Shown in pieces: positions 7,734 to 15,802 of a stretch of 16,901 nucleotides of DNA. A program made the position numbers and the translations under genes. Under the pieces are notes generated by a model. It was not told the origin of the DNA and did no database searches. It saw only the letters and a program-made list of their open reading frames with translations. Positions within the stretch are counted from its first letter, which is position 1, and every line of letters begins with the position of its first letter. Source of the DNA: an uncultured Veillonella sp. (GTDB lineage: Bacteria; Bacillota; Negativicutes; Veillonellales; Veillonellaceae); NCBI RefSeq assembly GCF_915069625.1, contig NZ_CAJZFD010000024.1:1-16901 (forward strand). The letters run 5' to 3'.

Positions 7734-8528
7734 CTATTCATCTTCATCATCAGATGATTCATGACCTCTAAACTCAACTGGTACATTGATATCTATATCT
7801 TCACCAGTTAGATTTTGATATGGTGTTGCCGCTACCACTGCAGACATAGCCGCATCATTAAAGATTTCATTGGTAGACGATACAATACTTTGACCAATAA
7901 GGTTGCCATTTGTATCTAATGTAACTTGTACAGTTACATCACCTTGTAACTTTCTTTTTAAAGCCATTGAAGGCATTTGTGCATTATTTTGCACTCTTAC
8001 ACGGAATCCTTCCGTATCAAAGGCAGCTTTCACCGTACCATGACCATCACCTTTACCAGGGCCGTCACCGTTACCATTCCCCTGACCTTGACCATCGCCA
8101 TTACCAGTGCCAACACCTGTACCGTTACCACCGCCAGAGCCGCCACCATTTCCGGGGCCGGAACCACCTGTGGAATTATCACCAAAGGTATTACCTTTAT
8201 GTTCGCCGCCTTTTTGGGGTACATCTACTGCATCAGGAATATCTGTCGCAGTAGATGGATCTATATTCGCTACAACAGCCTTTGTTCTTGCCGCCACTTC
8301 ATCTGCTGACAACGGTTTTGGGAATAGGTCAGACCTGTTCCCGCCACCTCCACCAGCATGACCGCTGCCGCCATCATCGAGTACACTCTGTGTGAGGTCG
8401 ATCTCATACGTTTCCATATCTTGAATTGCTGGAACTACTACGAAAAAGATTACGGCAACAAAGAGAGCAATGAAATGAACTATGGCGGATATAATGGCTG
8501 CTTTTTTCCATGATATGCCTAGTCCCAT
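7734..8528 (-). CDS. tonB: TonB-family energy transducer with a glycine-rich linker
   Basis: This 264-residue protein is anchored in the inner membrane and transmits proton-motive force from ExbB/ExbD to the outer-membrane receptor. One membrane helix spans about 10-33 and carries the SxxxH pair known from TonB (S14, H18). A TonB C-terminal domain covers about 168-255. The periplasmic linker is glycine/asparagine-rich (53-63 and especially 121-164) instead of the usual Pro-Glu/Pro-Lys spacer. An acidic tail (SSDDEDE) ends the protein. The ATG at 8528 follows the exbD stop by two bases, with AAGGAT as ribosome site. The family call is firm. The linker is the odd part. Confidence 0.9.
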   Translation of the reverse strand: MGLGISWKKAAIISAIVHFIALFVAVIFFVVVPAIQDMETYEIDLTQSVLDDGGSGHAGGGGGNRSDLFPKPLSADEVAARTKAVVANIDPSTATDIPDAVDVPQKGGEHKGNTFGDNSTGGSGPGNGGGSGGGNGTGVGTGNGDGQGQGNGNGDGPGKGDGHGTVKAAFDTEGFRVRVQNNAQMPSMALKRKLQGDVTVQVTLDTNGNLIGQSIVSSTNEIFNDAAMSAVVAATPYQNLTGEDIDINVPVEFRGHESSDDEDE

Positions 8529-8530
8529 AG

Positions 8531-8938
8531 TTATCCTTTCTGTTCGGCTGCAATAGCCAAGCGTTTAACGCCAGATTGTTTTAACATATCCATAATCGCT
8601 ACAACTTGACCATGAGCAGCGCGTTTGTCAGCTTGTAAAATAACGCTAGCATTCGGATTTTCTTGAATACGCTGTTTAACCATGGCTTCAGCATCATCAA
8701 TGCTCATTGGCTTATTATCAATTGTAATATGTCCTTCTGCATCTAATGTAAGTACTACAGGTAATTGAGCTGGTGCAGAGGCACTTGTAGCTTGTGGTAA
8801 TTGCACGGATAACGCCTTTTGAGCAACTGTTTGCAAGCTGTTCATCATGAAGAATACCAACAAGAAGAAAATAATATCAATCATTGGGATAATCATGAAT
8901 TCAGGCTTTGTTTTCATACGAAAGCTTTGTAGGTTCAT
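8531..8938 (-). CDS. exbD: ExbD/TolR-family biopolymer transport protein
   Basis: This 135-residue inner-membrane protein forms the proton path of the TonB motor together with ExbB. A short cytosolic start is followed by one membrane helix (about 15-35) carrying the essential aspartate (D21 in PMIDIIFFLL), then a periplasmic domain. A GTG at 8950 gives a slightly longer frame, but the AGGGTGG site falls at that codon. The ATG at 8938, two bases after the exbB stop, is the better start. Tight spacing with exbB and tonB indicates translational coupling. Confidence 0.93.
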   Translation of the reverse strand: MNLQSFRMKTKPEFMIIPMIDIIFFLLVFFMMNSLQTVAQKALSVQLPQATSASAPAQLPVVLTLDAEGHITIDNKPMSIDDAEAMVKQRIQENPNASVILQADKRAAHGQVVAIMDMLKQSGVKRLAIAAEQKG

Positions 8939-8940
8939 AA

Positions 8941-9558
8941 TTAATTCCACCCTTCTCGCTTAGCACTAACGATGTTCACACACATACCTTCGATTTGATT
9001 AATAATGGAATCTAAACGATGGCTAAAGAATGTGTACACAATAAATGCCATAATGGCTACACACAAACCAGAGGCTGTGGCAATAAGGGCTTCACCAACG
9101 CCACCAGTAATAGCGGATGCACCAGCACCAGCATCGAGAATACTAAAGGAACCAATCATACCTGTAACAGTACCAAGTAAGCCTAATAGTGGGGAGATTG
9201 TAACAGTAGCGCTTAGGTAATCCATATATTTACGGAAACCAACCGCATCAACACCCATTTGATCAGCGAAGGCCGTTTTCATTGCTTCTTCGCTAGAAGC
9301 ATTATGTAGACCAGCTTCTGCAATGCGACTTGCAATAGATGGGTTTTCTTTGATTACTTTATCAATTTCGTCCCACTTTTGTAATTTTGCTAGTTCATTG
9401 ACTGCATGAGTAACAACGAAGGTTTTACCCGCATATTTGCGATAGTAGAAAGCGCGTTCTGTAGCGATAGCGATAACCATGAAAGACAAGAGTAATAATG
9501 GATACATTACATACCCGCCACTATGAAACAAGTGAATGACATAATTTAAATTTTCCAT
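8941..9558 (-). CDS. exbB: ExbB/MotA/TolQ-family motor protein
   Basis: This 205-residue inner-membrane protein is the scaffold of the TonB energizing motor. Three membrane helices are visible at about 15-35, 113-135 and 152-176, with the long cytosolic segment between the first two. The family motif LLGLLGTVTGMIGSF and the later GVGEALIATASGL are both present. It starts 35 bases after the receptor stop codon, with an AAAGG site, and its last codons contain the ribosome site for exbD. Confidence 0.93.
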   Translation of the reverse strand: MENLNYVIHLFHSGGYVMYPLLLLSFMVIAIATERAFYYRKYAGKTFVVTHAVNELAKLQKWDEIDKVIKENPSIASRIAEAGLHNASSEEAMKTAFADQMGVDAVGFRKYMDYLSATVTISPLLGLLGTVTGMIGSFSILDAGAGASAITGGVGEALIATASGLCVAIMAFIVYTFFSHRLDSIINQIEGMCVNIVSAKREGWN

Positions 9559-9593
9559 TTTAGTAACCTTTCTGCCTGTTTACAGACTGAACA

Positions 9594-12500
9594 TTAGAAC
9601 CTGTAGGTCCCTTGAATTCTTGTATAATCGCCTAACTTAAAGCTTTCACTACCATATAAAGTATCTCGCTTATTAGTGCCCTTCGCATCAAATGTATAGA
9701 ATGCTTCAAGGAGTAAATCCTTGCGTGGTACATAGCCCGCACCAAATGTGAAGCTACGAATACCATCGAGATAACGATCTGGTACAGCACTAGTACCATT
9801 ACCGCCAAAGAATGAACCATGTTCAAAATATTTATAGTCGATAAATGCATTCCAAGATTTTGGAACATCTAGATCAGCACGACCAATGTCTAAGCGGGCC
9901 ATCCAGAAGTGAGGTGTACCACCCATTTGATGACCTTTAATAGCAAAGTCCGCAGTGCCCCGTTCATGTTGATATACAGTGTTACCATTTAAGTAACGCC
10001 CTAAGTTGGAACGGTTTTGGCCGTAATCAACAGTAACCGAAGCATTAGCACCTAATTGATATTTAGCGCCAATACCGAATACTTGAGCTACATTTGAGAA
10101 GTTATATTCATCATTGCCGTTACCATTTGCATTTAAATAGGTATGTGTTTTACCGCCAAAGGAACGTAAGTACCAGGCTTGTAACCCAAGACGAGAGCCT
10201 ATTTGTTTCTTGTATTGAACAAAGGCCGCTTTATCAATAGCCGGTACAGTATCTTTTTCAAGAACTACACCTTCTGTACGAATCAAATTACCGATGATCT
10301 TGCCTATTGCTTCACGAGGTAATTTATTTTCAGACTCTGCATCATGTACAACTTTTTCAAGATTGTATAAATAGTTGTACATTGCTGGTGTCATGCCCCA
10401 ACCATAATCAGAACTACCTTCACCCCAGTCGTTAGAGGCCATTGTAAAGTTCTTTTTATAAATCGCATCTTTAGCATCATAATCGCTAAATACATAGCTA
10501 CCACTATCGTATTTATACGTTTTAGCACCTAAATAACCAGTGAACTCATAATCACTAGATGGTTGTCCATAGTAATCATAGGATTGTTTGAAAGTACCAT
10601 CTGGCTGTTTAACCCAAACAACATCGAGCTCACTATTGTTATAATTACTCCAGTTATCTGTAGCATTATATTTAGCTATTTCTGCTACGGATTGATTGAT
10701 CTCGTCACCATGTTTTTCAACATAGTCCTTAGGATTTACTAAAGCATCTTTATTATCGGTTGATACGATAAGACCTTTAGCCTTTTCTTTTAAGTATTCA
10801 GGGTATAAGGAGGAGTTCACATTATACATAATATCCCCTGTCTTATAGAGTTTTTCTCCTGTATGCTTATTAGTGATTTCATACATTGCATAACCACCAG
10901 ATGGAATATCGAGGGAGAATTTCTTCCCAGCCATATCTGTAGGATATGCTTTTGTAAGAATATCTTGTAAATGGCCCATGATTTGAGCTTGTTTTTGTTG
11001 AGTCTCTTTTAGCTTAGCATCAGCTTTAGCCATTTCTTGATCGCGGTTTGGATTGCTCCAGCTAAGATCTAATGACTCCTTATAAGCTTCATATTCATCT
11101 TGTAAGCCTTTAAGCTGTTGATAGAAGTAGATGCTATCTGTCTTACCTTTGTAAGTAGAATCATAGATACCATTAGGACTATCTGGTGCTGCTGCATCCT
11201 CTGTAGATTTTTTCTCACCATCAGAGCCAGTTTTTGTGGCACTGTTGATATCATATGGATATTCATCACGATTGATACCAATCAATTCAGCCGCTGTTGG
11301 CGGTCTATAAATAACTTCATGTACTGCATGAGTATAAGCCGAATCAGTAATACCTGTACTATGTTTGAAAGTACCAACACCAATACGAACTTGTGAGTCA
11401 TGACCATTCCAAACAGCACGAACGCCATCATAAGATTGACCAAACCAGTAGCCACTAGCCCCCATAGGTTCTGTTAAGCGACCTACCGATACATCCCATT
11501 TTTTAACGCGTCTTGTGAGATCAACTGTGTCGATTCGTTGATGGTTAAAGCCTTTAGAATCGGATTGTGTCCAGCTTGTATCAACACCGCTCATACCAGT
11601 TGCACTACCGATAACTTTAAGATTGGTAAACTCATTAAGACGAGCATCAAAGCCTAGGCGCAAACGTTGTTCAAAGCTATGACGATTGGCATCGTACATA
11701 TTAGCTTTTGCAGAACCAATAGCGGAATTTTCTCTAAATGGAGATTGTGGTCTATTAGAGCCATCATGTGCCATCCAACGTGCTCTGTAGTCGCCAACTA
11801 ATGTAACACCACGTTCTTTAGTAGTGTCGAAATCAGAATGAATAAAATCAGTTAAGCGAACCACATCAGATACATTTTGTACACCGGATTCACCATTTGT
11901 AACTTCCCCATTAGTGCCCGCTACATTTGTACTTGCTACGCTACCTTTTGCACCATCCTTAGTCTTACCGATAGCGGTCGTTTTACTGCTGTCTCCACCA
12001 CCAAATTTAAGGTTAACCCCTACACGATACACGCGTTCTTGGGTAGCACGGTCATCATCGCGATGGTTAAAGATATTATTGATGCCAAAGTACATCATGG
12101 CATTTTTATTGAATCGTTTTTGAACCATTACGTTCCAAATGCCAAATGTTTTCTTTTCATAGGTTTGCTTCTTATATACGCCTGCATCACCAGATAAAAT
12201 ATCTGGCCAGTAGTTGCCACCATTATTAAGAGTATTACTATCAAGCATATTGATATAGTAATCACCCCAAATGGACCCATTCCAACCAGATTTAGGGTTG
12301 TCATAGGTAATACCAATATCAACCTTATGCATTGGTTTATCCAACAATTGTCGAGGCATTGTTGGATCACTCTTATTGATCGCATGCAAGTATGTATACC
12401 CGAGCTTACCGGACCAATGCTTACCGAATTTTTGTTGTACCTCTGCTTGAAGGCCCGTAATCTCAGCTTTACCAATATTTTTAAAGCTATAAATCATGTC

Positions 12501-14678
12501 TGGTGCACGTTGGTACTTAGCATCACCTTTGAGGTATGGAGCAAAGTCCATAAAGTCCCCTGTGAAGTATACAGACATGTAATTCTTGATGCGGTTATGG
12601 AATACGCCTACACGAGCATAAGTATTCTTATTTTCACCTTCTAAGCTCATGTCAAAGTTAACAGATTTCTCAGGTTTCAAATTAGGATTGCCAGCCCAGT
12701 ACCAACCAAGTTTTGCAACCCCAATTCCAACAGGGTTAGAAGCATACATTTCCCAGTTGTACCATAATTCGCCCATACCAGGTTCTGTATACCCAGTACC
12801 TACATTAGCTTTAAATCTGCGATGTGTATTGCCTTTAACGTTATAGGTCATCCCTAAGGACGCAGATAAATTAGAACCAAATAAGCTACTATTATCAAAG
12901 CGAAGAATTGGGGATAATGTTAAGTTCTTATTTACCTGCCATGTATCAGAAACATAGGCATTTAACTTGCGAATCGTACCGCTACCTGTTGTTAAGCGTT
13001 GATCACGGCTACGATATTCTTCTAAGAAGGCTTTACCATTTAATTTAGGTGCCTTTTTACGCATTTCTGGGTCATTGGACTCGCCGTATTTAAAGTAATC
13101 ACCTACAATATTGGCACGTGTTGCAGATAATACAGGATTTTCAGCTTTTAAACGATCTTCTAAAGCCTTATAACGAGCTTTAAACTCATCTGTTACAGGT
13201 TGATTATTAGGAGATGTACTAGACCAATCACTTAATCTACTTTCAGACAAACCATAGTTTATATAGTCATCGTAAGTTATACCTGGTTTTTGAGCATCTG
13301 TTTCTGCACCGTAGTATTCATAATCCATATCCCATTGCGGCATACCGCCACCGGAATTAATGAATTTATAGTCGTGGATATGAGAGTAAACCTTAATGCT
13401 ATTATCGCCTTTACGTCGTACAAGGCGGTCTAGTTTATCTACTAGCAAGCTCTTATCGTACTCCCATGGATCGATATACATGGTGCTTGTATTAGGGGAG
13501 CTCTTTAATCGGCTACCAGAGCCTTCTTCACGAGCATAGCTTACACCGTAGCTAAGCAAATGATTTTTGTTGAGCTGTGTATTCGCATTAGCTCGAATAT
13601 CTAATTGACGGTGATCGATGTTATCGATATAACGCAACTCATTGGAGCCTTCATAGGCGGAGCGACCTGTATAGCTAATGAGGGCTACATCATTTTCTTT
13701 AATGCGGGAGTAGTTAGTTTCAACAGTCCAATCGCTTTTGCCTGCTCGGGAGGACCATTGTAAATTAGCCGTATTGCGGTCTGCGGTACGTTTGAAATGT
13801 TGTTGAGGCTCTAAATCAGAGTCGGAGTGCTTAACATCGCGTACAAGGTCTTCTGTGTAGCGGTTAAGTCGCATTTCAAATTTATTCTTATCATTAGCTT
13901 CGTAGGTTGCTACAAGACCGATATCAGCCGCATCACCATAATAACGAAGCACATTTGGCTTAAAATTATGTTTTGCATAATCAAAAGCCATGCCAGAATC
14001 TCGACGTTTAACGGATGCTAAAACAGGCATTAGATCACGTTTACTGCCTGACAAACCAACCTTTAACTTACCCATTTGACCAGAGTCGGCACGAATAAAG
14101 AAGTTTTGGAATGGGAATGTATCACCATCACTCTTACGACGCATACCTTCTGCGTTTAATTGTAAGATCGGTTTCTTCTGTGCTTTTTTTGTGATGATGT
14201 TAACAACACCACCAATAGCATCTGAACCGTATTTTGCACTGGCTGCCCCTTGGATAACCTCAATACGTTCAACATTTTCTGTACCTAACCGTTGAACTTC
14301 ATCTGCTGCACCGGAGTACTTATCAAAATCGCCTAGTACTGGTTGACCATCTACTAAAATAAGTGTGTGACGCGCTTCTGCACCACGAATAGATACACCT
14401 ACACGGCCCATAGCATCTACAGTTCTAGAGACGCCAGTTTGTGTAAAAATAATATCTTCGACGGACTTCGCCTGCTTTTTCTCAATATCTTTCTTGGTAA
14501 TGATTTGCACTTGCTGTGAGTCTAATTTGGCTGCTTCTTCTGCCCATGTTCCTTTAACATGAACAACATCTGTAGTAACGGTTGCATTCTCAGCCCATAC
14601 TACAAGAGGTGCGCTAAGCCACAAGGCAACTGCACTAGACAGAATTATGGTGCGCTTTGTATGTCCCCACCGGTCCAT
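9594..14678 (-). CDS. Giant TonB-dependent receptor fused to a second porin-like barrel
   Basis: This 1694-residue outer-membrane protein is about twice the usual receptor length. Residues 1-29 form a signal peptide (cut near VVWA-E) and 34-42 a TonB-box-like stretch (TTDVVHVKG). Residues 45-165 are the plug (RGAEARHTLILVDG, then YGSDAIGGVVNIITKK) and 166-892 the first barrel, ending in the aromatic terminus YRVGVNLKF. EPGMGELWY and GNPNLKPE (632-670) resemble the FRAP/NPNL region of heme receptors such as ChuA, though no His lies between them. A Gly/Ser/Thr-rich linker (893-945) leads to a second strand-rich region (about 957-1694) resembling Negativicutes porins (RLRLGFDARL, VSVGRLTEP) and ending TYRF. 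Within it, about 1117-1490 is a soluble, helix-prone insert. The frame is open throughout. The ATG has a GGAGG site. Heme or a related chelate is the likely ligand. Confidence 0.88.
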   Translation of the reverse strand: MDRWGHTKRTIILSSAVALWLSAPLVVWAENATVTTDVVHVKGTWAEEAAKLDSQQVQIITKKDIEKKQAKSVEDIIFTQTGVSRTVDAMGRVGVSIRGAEARHTLILVDGQPVLGDFDKYSGAADEVQRLGTENVERIEVIQGAASAKYGSDAIGGVVNIITKKAQKKPILQLNAEGMRRKSDGDTFPFQNFFIRADSGQMGKLKVGLSGSKRDLMPVLASVKRRDSGMAFDYAKHNFKPNVLRYYGDAADIGLVATYEANDKNKFEMRLNRYTEDLVRDVKHSDSDLEPQQHFKRTADRNTANLQWSSRAGKSDWTVETNYSRIKENDVALISYTGRSAYEGSNELRYIDNIDHRQLDIRANANTQLNKNHLLSYGVSYAREEGSGSRLKSSPNTSTMYIDPWEYDKSLLVDKLDRLVRRKGDNSIKVYSHIHDYKFINSGGGMPQWDMDYEYYGAETDAQKPGITYDDYINYGLSESRLSDWSSTSPNNQPVTDEFKARYKALEDRLKAENPVLSATRANIVGDYFKYGESNDPEMRKKAPKLNGKAFLEEYRSRDQRLTTGSGTIRKLNAYVSDTWQVNKNLTLSPILRFDNSSLFGSNLSASLGMTYNVKGNTHRRFKANVGTGYTEPGMGELWYNWEMYASNPVGIGVAKLGWYWAGNPNLKPEKSVNFDMSLEGENKNTYARVGVFHNRIKNYMSVYFTGDFMDFAPYLKGDAKYQRAPDMIYSFKNIGKAEITGLQAEVQQKFGKHWSGKLGYTYLHAINKSDPTMPRQLLDKPMHKVDIGITYDNPKSGWNGSIWGDYYINMLDSNTLNNGGNYWPDILSGDAGVYKKQTYEKKTFGIWNVMVQKRFNKNAMMYFGINNIFNHRDDDRATQERVYRVGVNLKFGGGDSSKTTAIGKTKDGAKGSVASTNVAGTNGEVTNGESGVQNVSDVVRLTDFIHSDFDTTKERGVTLVGDYRARWMAHDGSNRPQSPFRENSAIGSAKANMYDANRHSFEQRLRLGFDARLNEFTNLKVIGSATGMSGVDTSWTQSDSKGFNHQRIDTVDLTRRVKKWDVSVGRLTEPMGASGYWFGQSYDGVRAVWNGHDSQVRIGVGTFKHSTGITDSAYTHAVHEVIYRPPTAAELIGINRDEYPYDINSATKTGSDGEKKSTEDAAAPDSPNGIYDSTYKGKTDSIYFYQQLKGLQDEYEAYKESLDLSWSNPNRDQEMAKADAKLKETQQKQAQIMGHLQDILTKAYPTDMAGKKFSLDIPSGGYAMYEITNKHTGEKLYKTGDIMYNVNSSLYPEYLKEKAKGLIVSTDNKDALVNPKDYVEKHGDEINQSVAEIAKYNATDNWSNYNNSELDVVWVKQPDGTFKQSYDYYGQPSSDYEFTGYLGAKTYKYDSGSYVFSDYDAKDAIYKKNFTMASNDWGEGSSDYGWGMTPAMYNYLYNLEKVVHDAESENKLPREAIGKIIGNLIRTEGVVLEKDTVPAIDKAAFVQYKKQIGSRLGLQAWYLRSFGGKTHTYLNANGNGNDEYNFSNVAQVFGIGAKYQLGANASVTVDYGQNRSNLGRYLNGNTVYQHERGTADFAIKGHQMGGTPHFWMARLDIGRADLDVPKSWNAFIDYKYFEHGSFFGGNGTSAVPDRYLDGIRSFTFGAGYVPRKDLLLEAFYTFDAKGTNKRDTLYGSESFKLGDYTRIQGTYRF

Positions 14679-14702
14679 TGTGCCCTCCTCAAATTTTAAC
14701 TA

Positions 14703-14731
14703 ATTATACGTTTTGTATCTTTCACTCTCAA
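14703..14731 (-). promoter_or_regulatory. Promoter of the receptor operon
   Basis: On the minus strand TTGAGA (14731-14726) and a perfect TATAAT (14708-14703) are separated by 17 bases. Transcription should begin near 14696, leaving a leader of about 20 bases with a GGAGG site 5 bases before the ATG. No other promoter is evident further down the six-gene run. Confidence 0.75.
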
Positions 14732-14744
14732 ATAAAAAGATACA
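14714..14744. promoter_or_regulatory. Inverted-repeat operator bracketing the receptor -35 box
   Basis: A perfect 9-bp inverted repeat, TGTATCTTT (14714-14722) and AAAGATACA (14736-14744), is separated by 13 bases. One arm lies in the promoter spacer and the other just upstream of the -35 box. The upstream arm is part of a longer repeat shared with 14797-14806. The binding protein is unknown; the AraC-family protein encoded next door is a candidate. Confidence 0.6.
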
Positions 14745-14760
14745 CTCTACCAACATATAA

Positions 14761-14775
14761 TGACATTGAATATCA
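14761..14775. promoter_or_regulatory. Fur-box-like palindrome upstream of the receptor
   Basis: TGACATTGAATATCA matches 12 of the 14 informative positions of the 7-1-7 Fur box (TGATAAT-n-ATTATCA). It is nearly identical to the site on the araC promoter (14 of 15 bases when read in the same sense). Its centre lies about 40 bases upstream of the -35 box, so it may control by blocking an activator or through a polymer of Fur. Confidence 0.6.
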
Positions 14776-14796
14776 TTTACATTTTAATGTTAGCAA

Positions 14797-14806
14797 AGTG
14801 TATCTT
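14797..14806. repeat. Distal copy of the AGTGTATCTT element
   Basis: AGTGTATCTT is the exact reverse complement of AAGATACACT at 14737-14746, with 50 bases between. With the copy at 14714-14721 this makes three TGTATCTT octamers in under 100 bases, which is well suited to DNA looping or cooperative binding. Confidence 0.55.
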
Positions 14807-14816
14807 GCATATCTAC

Positions 14817-14846
14817 TCCGAAAAGACCAAAAATATACGTTTCGGA
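14817..14846 (-). terminator. Weak hairpin downstream of araC
   Basis: A 7-bp inverted repeat, TCCGAAA (14817-14823) and TTTCGGA (14840-14846), has a 16-base loop containing a T-rich stretch. It begins about 14 bases after the araC stop codon. It lacks a clean trailing T-run, so it may only reduce read-through into the receptor operon. Confidence 0.25.
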
Positions 14847-14859
14847 CAATATTAAATTG

Positions 14860-15750
14860 TTATATCTTACGATAAGCACTTGGAGTTACACCAGTAGCCT
14901 CTTTAAAGGCACTAGTAAACTTACTGCCATTCTCATAGCCTACGGCATTAGCGATTTCAAGAATCGATTGATCCGTTTCATGTAGTAATCTCTTAGCTGC
15001 ATTAATACGACATTCTTTTAAATATTGATGTATAGTCGTACCATATACGCCCTTAAAACATCGTTTTAAGGTAGACGTAGGTACATCAAATTGTTCAGAT
15101 AATGTCTCAATTGTAATACGCTTCATAAACTGAGTAGATACATATTCGTTAACAGCTTTCACAATATCAACTTGCTGTTTCCGATAGGTTGCTCTCTTTT
15201 CATTATTGCTCGTAGAAATTACAGATAATAACAAAAAGATCTCAATAACCTTTAATTTAAAATAGTGCCCCTTTATTTGGTCAGGCACTTTATATAAGCT
15301 AGAAAAAATCTGTCTAACCGATTCAGTTTCTTCCATCATCATACCGTACTCGGAATGCTCACAAAATCGTTCTGCTAGGGTTGTTAAATTAATACGTGAC
15401 TCAGTAACAAGAGAATCCAATACTGGTTGCGCTTTTTCAACATCTACGAGTAATACAATCCCCTTAAAAAGTTTTGTAGGGAAGTAATTCTTATGTTGGT
15501 AGTCAGCATGAGTATGCCATCCTAATGACATATCTCCTGGCCCCATATATAAATATTCCCCAGATGTAAACTTACACTCGATGCGCCCCTCTTCACAATG
15601 ATTTATGGCAAATGTCTTGGTATGTGATTTAGCATAAAATTGAACCGACTCTTCTTTCACATCCAGAAATAATAGATCGATACCATCAAACACCGTATGT
15701 CTCGACATAGTAAGTCCTGCATGTGAAATTGCATGATTATGTGGATTCAT
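14860..15750 (-). CDS. AraC-family transcriptional regulator
   Basis: This 296-residue DNA-binding regulator has a C-terminal AraC domain (about 195-296). Its two helix-turn-helix units are visible as ITIETLSEQFDVPTSTLKRCFK and ILEIANAVGYENGSKFTSAFKE, and it ends in the family signature GVTPSAYRKI. The N-terminal 180 residues form an unrecognised sensing domain with several His and Cys residues (NHCEEG, GWHTHADYQH). It lies upstream of the receptor on the same strand, like PchR/YbtA regulators next to siderophore receptors, and probably controls that operon in response to its ligand. The ATG at 15750 has only a modest GGTGAT site. Its promoter carries a Fur-like box, so iron likely limits its expression. 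Confidence 0.85.
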   Translation of the reverse strand: MNPHNHAISHAGLTMSRHTVFDGIDLLFLDVKEESVQFYAKSHTKTFAINHCEEGRIECKFTSGEYLYMGPGDMSLGWHTHADYQHKNYFPTKLFKGIVLLVDVEKAQPVLDSLVTESRINLTTLAERFCEHSEYGMMMEETESVRQIFSSLYKVPDQIKGHYFKLKVIEIFLLLSVISTSNNEKRATYRKQQVDIVKAVNEYVSTQFMKRITIETLSEQFDVPTSTLKRCFKGVYGTTIHQYLKECRINAAKRLLHETDQSILEIANAVGYENGSKFTSAFKEATGVTPSAYRKI

Positions 15751-15780
15751 ACTATCACCATATACACAAATACTATATAA

Positions 15781-15802
15781 ATTATCACTTACACAATTAT
15801 CA
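15781..15802. promoter_or_regulatory. Two perfect Fur half-sites in the araC leader
   Basis: ATTATCA occurs at 15781-15787 and again at 15796-15802, a 15-base spacing, each a perfect Fur half-site (TGATAAT on the minus strand). They lie just downstream of the -10 box, so together with the full box at 15815-15829 they would cover the promoter on both sides. Confidence 0.4.

Noticed and set aside
7967..8361. Several plus-strand and alternate-frame reading frames over the tonB gene
   Set aside because: They lie opposite or within the Gly-rich linker, whose GGN codons remove stops in other frames. The products are low-complexity and have no ribosome sites.
9559..9593. Terminator between the receptor gene and exbB
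   Set aside because: Only a 5-6 bp imperfect hairpin (around GTCTG and CAGGC) with a G-U pair and no T-run is present. It may be a processing site but should not stop transcription.
11846..12002. The receptor as two genes joined by a sequencing error
   Set aside because: No internal stop, frameshift sign, ribosome site with a start, or second signal peptide is visible in the linker. The frame and codon style are continuous, so a real fusion is the simpler reading, pending comparison with other genomes.
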